This document shows positions 57,690 through 64,000 of a stretch of DNA of 64,000 bases, in pieces (within the stretch, counting starts at the first letter, position 1; every line of letters starts with the position of its first letter). Both the position numbers and the translations under genes were made by a program. This DNA comes from Tetraselmis striata (lineage: Eukaryota > Chlorophyta > Chlorodendrophyceae > Chlorodendrales > Chlorodendraceae): NCBI GenBank assembly GCA_006384855.1, contig VCJN01000005.1, positions 1-64,000 on the forward strand, given 5' to 3'. A model generated the notes under the pieces. It saw only the letters and a program-made list of their open reading frames with translations, searched no databases and was not told the origin of the DNA.

Positions 57690-59623
57690 ATGGGCCGGCA
57701 CTCGCGCAGCCCTGTGCGCTACAGGAGCGGCGGCAGCAGGTAAGCACACGCCCCGAATGGTCGAAGTTGCGTGCACAGGGCGCTCGGCAGAGCTCAGTAG
57801 CGCACTTGGTATTTTGAAAAGACGGCAGTGGCGGCTTTGATTGCGTTCGGCTGTGCCGCTCTTCCGTGCGAGAGGGCTCCGGCGCGTTGTGACTCCATCG
57901 CTTAGTGTCTGCAGTCGTGAAGCCTGGTTAGTCGGCTAGGATGATGTTGCTGTCACGCGATGCCGGACCGCGCGCCGCGATGGCTGCGTCGGAGCAGGCC
58001 AGCAGGTGGTCCTAGTCAGCCCGCCCGCCTGGCCGCCGCCTCCTCGTCTGCAGGTCGCACAGGCCGCGCTCTCGATCGCCGGTGAAGCGCCGGCGCCGGC
58101 GCACGCGCAGCCCGCCGCGCCGCAGCCGCCGACACAGTCGCAGCCGCAGCCGCTCCCCCAGGCGGGCGCGTGGGGGGAGACGCAGCCGCAGCCGCAGCGC
58201 GGGCCGGGGCCGCACGCGCCGCCGCAGCCGCAGCCCCTCCAAAAGCCGCAGCCGCCGCAGGGCCTCCTCCAGCCACAGCCGGAGCCCGAGCCGGAGTAAG
58301 AGCAGGAGCCCGCGCCGCAGTGCCTCCAGTGAGCGCACGCCCAGGTAATATCGACCGACCGTATTATTGCGTGCCATCGTTGTGGGCGCAGTCATCGGCC
58401 GGCTGGCACGTGGTAGCCACGTCGACAAAATGTCAGACAATGGCTCGAGCGTCTCCCAATGCTCCCGCCCACCTCGCCACAGGAAGCCAGCGACCAATGA
58501 GGGAGGCGCAGCGCAGGCCTGGGTAATCCAGGATAAAAAAAAGTGCGCCCCCCAGCCGCCCTGCCCACAGCATTGGCTGCCACATGCCGGTGTTAGGGGG
58601 GGGGGGGGGGGGGGGCATGGCACTGCCCCTGAGCTGATGAGTGGGAGCCTCTGCAATGGTTGCAGGGCGGAAGAGCTGGCGCGGGAGCAGCGCATCAAGG
58701 CGGAGGTGGAGAGGCGCGTGGAGGCGGAGGTGAAGAAGCGCGTGGACGCCGCCATCAGCGCGGGTGTGGTGCAGCAGGAGCTGGACAAGAAGTTGGAGGT
58801 GGAGCGCGAGGCGATGCAGCGGGAGGTGGCGTCGCATATGGAGGGGGAGGAGGCCAAGATGCTTGCGGACGTGGAGAAGGAGGAGGAGGCGGCGCGAGCG
58901 GCGGAGGAGGCCAAGGCGGCGGAGGAGGCTAAACGGCTGGCAGCCATTGAGGCAGAGAAGCGCCGGCAGCAGGAGGCCGAGCGGCAGCTGCAAGAACTCA
59001 GGTGCCCCCCTCGCAATTCGCCTCTTTGCACCATGGTGTCAACTGTTGTATGATGCGCACTGGCATGTGAAAGTACAACATCGCTGTCTGTCTTGCTTCA
59101 CAATCTTGCTGCTCCTGTGTCGGCATTGTTAGTTTATTACCTACCCAGTCCAATTCATTCAAGGAAACACGGCCAATGCAGGTTTCGTGAGGTTGAGAGA
59201 AAGGCCGAAGAGCAGCGGCAAGAGGCTGAAAGGTGACCCCTACGAACCCAGGCGCGCTCGCATTGGCAGCTGGCAACAGGGACAGGGGGTATGGGACAGG
59301 AAGAGGGGAAAAGGGGGGGGGGGGGGGGGGGGGGGGGGCTGGCTTCCCCTTGCAGGCAACCTGCCCGCTGCGTGCCCCACCGGACGGGGCCGGCAAGCAC
59401 ATGAGCGGCGCAACCCCGTACAGCTGTGAGACCGAGGCGCGGCTGCATTGGCCATGCTCCTGCCGCCCCAGAAAAGCGCATGCCCCGGCTGCATGCCTGA
59501 GCGCCGCCCCTGCGTGCTCCCCCCAACAGGAAGAAGCAGGCGGAGCAGCGAGCCAAGCAAGAGCAGGCCAAGATCCTTGGCAAAAAGGGCCAACGGCAGA
59601 AGCTTTCGTTTAAGCTGGGCTGA
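57690..59623 (+). CDS. ARGLU1: ARGLU1-like arginine/glutamate-rich nuclear protein, 5 exons
   Basis: Nuclear-speckle protein that couples splicing with transcription in animals and plants (family role). Exons: 57690-57739, 58054-58344, 58666-59001, 59182-59232, 59530-59623; every junction splits an AGG/AGA-type Arg codon in the same phase, giving 273 aa, close to the known family length. The N-terminal half is an RS domain (MGRHSRSPVRYRSGG, then repeated SRSRSP). The C-terminal half is a long Glu/Arg/Ala coiled coil (ELAREQRIKAEVERRVEAEV). The very end, AKILGKKGQRQKLSFKLG, matches the conserved ARGLU1 C-terminus and clinches the call. All introns are GT-AG; introns 2 and 4 carry sense-strand G homopolymers. 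Confidence 0.92.
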
Positions 59624-59691
59624 GCACTTGACTCGCCCCCCCCCTGTTCTGCCCTCACCTTCCTCCCCCCCTCGGTCTCCCCCACGCGCGG

Positions 59692-59739
59692 GCACACACA
59701 CACACACACACACACACAGAGGCACACACACACACGCAC
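59692..59739 (+). repeat. (CA)n microsatellite, ARGLU1 3' flank
   Basis: Two CA blocks separated by GAGG, about 70 nt after the stop codon. Confidence 0.95.
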
Positions 59740-61042
59740 CTGCTTTGTGAGGTGGTGTCCCCTCAACACAGCTCCGGACAACATAGCTTCTCACTGCATG
59801 CCATAGTGGCGTAGTTTGTTGAGACCCAGAACTGACCTCGCATGGCTCCCTGGCAGTGCACCAATAACCAGAAATCATTGTGATATCCAGGAGGACTCCC
59901 TGCCTCGTAACGGCGCACGGCAATCACATTTGCTGAGTTTCTTATGCTTCATCATGACGGGCACATCAATGCCAAGTTTGAGTGCATACTGCAGCGCAAA
60001 AATGTCTGGTGAGCCCATCCGCGATGGTTATTACTCAAAAGACGCACAGGATAACAGTACCGTACTAGATACTAAACCTTGTCGGGTTCATAAATGATGT
60101 GGGCGTGTGGATCTTGACCGCTTGTGAGATACGGACGACTACGAGTAGGCAGGACGACTAAAGAGTAGTGGTGAGGTACGTCAATGCTCGAAGGGCCGGC
60201 GCACGCGACGCGCACGGCGATACATGTGACGAGAAGGTTGGCAGGATGCAAGGTTGAGGTCAAGGACACACAGTTTTCAGGGTTCAAAAGGTGGGATGTT
60301 GTGGAAAGAGTTGGAATAATTACAAGTTGTGCTGTGAGCGAGGCATATGTGTGAGGTAAACAGGTAAAGCGTCACCTCGTCTCTGCTATTGTTGCAATTA
60401 TATCGGAGTCATTAGTTGGAGGTCTATTAGGTTTTCTAGGGTTTGATTACAAAGCGCACAACCAAATCCTAAAATTACCCCTCTCACATTCCTTCCCACG
60501 TCAAAAAATCAGCTGTTGCAGACTTTTGGTATGGACGGTTGTCTGGAAATCTGCCAGGCATAAGAAGCCAGAAAATGTGATTTTATGATGTATTAATCAG
60601 AGTGAAAGTGGGATTATTTTAAGTAACCACTTAACTGTTAATTTTATTGGAAACCAGATAAATGCCAACATGATGGATTCGATGCTTGGCGATGGAGACA
60701 AGGGCAGTCAGCACCCGGAGTCCGTGACCCGCCCCAGAAAGGTGAATTCAGTCATTGCATTGTTTGTGTGATGAAAGCAGGAATTATTACATTGATTTTG
60801 TTTAGTAATATCATTCAGTTAGGTACTGATTGTTTGGTGGCTGTTGTTGTTCGATGGTTGTTCGGCTGGTGGTTAGTCTGCTGTTCAATTGGTTGGGTTC
60901 GGTGTTGTCCTGCTGTCTGCATTATTTGTCCAGTGACCAGGTGAATGACAGGCAAAGCCTAATCGGGTTCACCACCTTTGCGATATCTCGCATAGGCTAC
61001 AACAGCGTTCAGTAAGAGTTGACGTTGTTATTGGCCAGCAAA
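59740..61042. other. AT-rich spacer
   Basis: No host gene recognised. A direct repeat of about 40 bp, GGAGTCCGTGACCCGCCCCA with flanks, occurs at about 60702-60740 and 61088-61127. Confidence 0.45.
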
Positions 61043-61844
61043 CTATTTCAGTTCCTTCGCTAGTAATTCATAGCTTGCTGGAGCAGCAAGGGCAGTCGGC
61101 ACCTGGAGTCCGTGACCCGCCCCAGAAGCGTCCTCTAGGCGATCACCTAGGTGAGCACAATCCAGAACACCACTACTGGGCAGATCAGCATGCATCCGTA
61201 TGAATGAGATCGTGTATATGGGATGACATTGCGGCGGAGCGGAGGATTTGCAGACAATCGAGAAGAGGCAGCAAAAAGAAACGAAACTACGAAGATTACA
61301 TAACAATGTATATTCAACCATCAGTTTTCTTACTCTGCTGCTCTTTCTCTGTTTGGTTTGCGCACGCTTCTGAAAGCTTTCTGAGATGGGTAGATTTTGG
61401 TTTTCTGGATAAATTGCTCCATCGGGCCAACAACTACCTTAAGAAACCAGTCATTTTCTGGGTGTTGTGCAGCCCATTGTCTTTTCCGGTGAAAGCTGAT
61501 CAGCAATTTTGCCTTGTGAACACGTTGATTAAACGGGTCACACGCCAGAAAGGTGTGCCCATTGCCGTGGCACCATAAGCAAATCAATTTGCCCCACGGT
61601 GATATCCACACATGTTGTCGACCGGCGGGTTGCTGTTGATGGGATAGGTGTGAAGTGGGACGGTTGTTTTGGAAGGACCATGGTCAGAGTAAATGTCGGC
61701 AGCTTGCTGAAGTAGAGGGCGGCTGTACGGTGCCCTGCCCGTGCGACCATCAGTTTCGCGGCCATGTGGGACCGGGCTGACCTCGCTGGCAGATGATGTT
61801 GAGGGCCTTCTAGGAAGTCCGGACCCATGTTGATGATACAACAA
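61043..61844 (-). mobile_element. retroelement gag/ORF1-like remnant with a zinc knuckle
   Basis: The minus-strand frame 61611-61330 encodes CLWCHGNGHTFLAC, an exact CX2CX4HX4C zinc knuckle as in retrotransposon Gag/ORF1 proteins. Flanking frames at 61844-61538 and 61321-61043 may be the same protein broken by frameshifts. The window shows no reverse transcriptase next to it. Confidence 0.55.
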
Positions 61845-63400
61845 ATACTATTTGTTCAGCTCGTCGATGCTGATATCTCGTATTTAAGGTGAGGGAGCTG
61901 TACATTAGATGTGTAATCTGAAGCATCTAAGAAATTTAAGATTCAGCTCTCTCTTTCCCTCTCGTTTAGCAAAAGCAACACTAACGTAGACTGCATTTGC
62001 TAAGGGAGTTGACCGATTGACTTTATGCTACTTCCCAAAGTACAAGTAGTCAACGATAAAAAATATCCAGATATGGACAGTAGTCAAAACTTGACTTTGA
62101 GCTCAGCCAAAGCGGAATCGATGGTCTGGGGAACATCAATAAAACCAGTGTATGGCTTCTCTCTTCACAAACAAGTTATAAGATGTTTAACATATCATCC
62201 AAATCCCTGATGAAAGAAGTTAGTGTGTGCTTTATTCTGTGTGCAATCAACTAGGTGAATAACAATTCAGGTACATGGACAATGTTTTTTTGATTATTGT
62301 TGGCTTGTTCCGCTGCTCATACTCTATGCTCCGAAACCATCGTCACATCTATTTCCCGAGGAATGATTCGCCGGCCCTCGCCCGCGCGAAAATTAAATAC
62401 CTATTTCGGCAGTAGCTTGGCTGTATTCACATCCTGGAATAGAAGCTTGGACTGCTTCACCAAGAAAATGCACGCATGATATCGGTGGTGCGTTAAGGTT
62501 TTGAAATATCGGCATGTAGCTGAATTTTGCCCGTCAGGAAATAAGGTATTTCAATGGTAACAGTAGGTAGGTGGGAGCTCACCGATGGTTGGCGAGAAGA
62601 CTCCCTCCTTTCAACAACACGCCTTCTTTTCGAGCGCGCATTAAAAGGTCGCGATTTCCGTGACATATGGTTTACTTGAGTGACTGCGGCATGGAGGGTG
62701 ATGGTTGCATGTCGAAGGTTGCAGGTGTAAGCAAGGTCGGCACGATGTTGTTCGATTTCCGGTTATTCAATAATGTCAAGGATGTTTGGCACGATGTCTG
62801 GAGGCTTGCCAGGAGAAAGAGGATGATGGTTTGGTATTTTGTTATGTTGTTTCCATTTGTCAATAATTGGCAGTTGTCAATATGGTATCGACGATAAGCA
62901 GCGCGAATGAAAATGCCATCGAGGGGATTTCCGGGAATCAAGGATGGAGCATGGCAGTATTGGTCATGCGCGTGATCAAGAGCATTGATAGCTCAAATGA
63001 ACCCGGAAGTGGAGGTAATTTGGAAACTGCGCATGATTGCAAAGAAGGGTTACGATCATGGTATTTGAGTGGAACAACCTTGGGAGGCCGGTTGAGAAAC
63101 AAAGAAGGGACGCCATATATAGAAGGCAAACATGCGACTTGCGGAGCTGACAGCATTGAACATGGTTACAACGTCCTAGTCTGCCGGTCTCCACTGCTCG
63201 GACAGGGCCGTTCCGAGGGCCTACTATCCCTAACATCTATGGGAAGCACATCGTTTAGTAAAATCTCAAGCTACGGCCGGTCTCTTTCGTTTCCAAGCTC
63301 CGCCTTCTTCCATCACGTGATGATCAATAGCTTTGTCATTATTTTCTGGATGATAACTACGGGTAGTCACAAGTACGAGCGACTGCCGCTATAATTGGCA
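61845..63400. other. AT-rich region, probable retroelement sequence
   Basis: Base composition stays AT-richer than in the genes. Frames 62941-62672 and 63394-62867 are open but show no motif. Confidence 0.35.
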
Positions 63401-64000
63401 ATGCGTGGATCGTCGTACCCCCCCTCCCCCCGCCCGCTCCGGTAAACCCATGCACATTAATAATATACTGGCACCGCGCAATATTACGGTCGCCGTGCGT
63501 CTTGGCTCCACCTGCCGCCATCGCCGAAAACTTCCTTTACGTCGCGGCGCTTATCGCCACACAGTGCCGGGTGTGGCGGTCCGCAGACCTCGGCCGCGGA
63601 CCGCCGTTGTAGCCGCCATGTCCCCCGCCCGAGTGGTCCTCGGAAGGGGCCTGAAGGGGGATGGGGAATTGGAGGGGGGAGGCGGGGGGGGGGGGGGGGG
63701 CACCAAGCAGCCTCATGTCCGAGTGTCGTTGCTCCTAGGCCGACATGCCGGTTATGCTCGCTTGCGCTCCGCTTGCCGTTGCAGCGCGCCTCGCCGATGT
63801 AGCCGCCCGTCCAAGGTAGACCGGGCTAGCCGCTATCGGACTCCTCTTGTTGCCGCCTGGCCGCGACTTCCTCAAAGCACTGCGGGTATCCTGTCGCATG
63901 CCCCCTCACGTGCCACCAGGCCGGGCCTCTCCGCCCTCAAACACTCTCACCACCGTTGAGCACCGGGCTGCTCCTGCCTCCTCGCCGCCCGCCGCCCTCG
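63401..64000. other. GC-rich end of window, unassigned
   Basis: A plus-strand frame (63405-63959) is open through a poly-G tract (about 63680-63700), which makes it unreliable as coding. No signature seen. Confidence 0.3.

Noticed and set aside
58012..59034. Long minus-strand ORF opposite the ARGLU1 gene
   Set aside because: It is a shadow of the GC-rich RS and coiled-coil coding strand; the plus strand has conserved motifs and phase-consistent introns.
63405..63959. Plus-strand 184-aa ORF at the right edge
   Set aside because: It reads through a poly-G tract giving a Gly run, has no motif, and no splice signals or paralogue support it.

Overview
The window is nuclear DNA of a eukaryote, most likely a unicellular green alga or a relative. 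Spliceosomal introns occur in every recognisable gene, mostly GT-AG with at least two clear GC-AG cases. The genes are GC-rich, there is no operon structure, and the gene set includes a plant-type topoisomerase VI B subunit, a cyanobacterial/plastid DUF3181 protein with a transit-like N-terminus, and prolyl 4-hydroxylase. About forty long G or C homopolymers of roughly 12 to 35 nt are scattered through introns and spacers. No rRNA, tRNA or CRISPR was found. The lineage call is inference.

Eight host genes were read exon by exon, six of them with a complete, phase-consistent splice model. In order they are: the 3' part of a cyclic-nucleotide phosphodiesterase (1-1517, minus, running off the left edge); TOP6B (17626-25860, minus, 20 exons, 674 aa); an Mpv17/PMP22 membrane protein (28267-29663, minus); 6-phosphogluconolactonase (31164-33147, plus); a tafazzin-type acyltransferase (33783-35138, minus); a DUF3181 plastid protein (41169-42296, plus); a secreted prolyl 4-hydroxylase whose 3' end is unresolved (43310-45957, minus); and an ARGLU1-like splicing/transcription coregulator (57690-59623, plus).

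Between them lie repeat-rich stretches. 3.3-15.6 kb holds decayed members of an unidentified multi-exon gene family (about 4.2-5.4, 5.5-7.1 and 12.6-14.1 kb) and two copies of a CACTA (Tnp2-type) transposase. 36-41 kb and 47.8-48.1 kb carry tyrosine-recombinase (DIRS/PAT-like) relics, and a telomere-like array sits at 40.8 kb. LINE 3' ends occur at 2.0-2.9 and 49.9-50.4 kb. A structurally complete but coding-dead Ty3/gypsy chromovirus (50719-56212, 422-bp LTRs, 5-bp target duplication) sits inside an older retroelement whose ORF continues on both sides of it. The last 4 kb is AT-richer and contains a zinc-knuckle ORF remnant.

The three most unusual signals are these. Sense-strand poly-C tracts lie just after the 5' splice site in many unrelated introns. 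A copied promoter plus start codon of the unidentified family sits inside TOP6B intron 17 between inverted repeats. The unidentified gene family itself is the third. All calls come from reading the sequence by eye; no database search was run.
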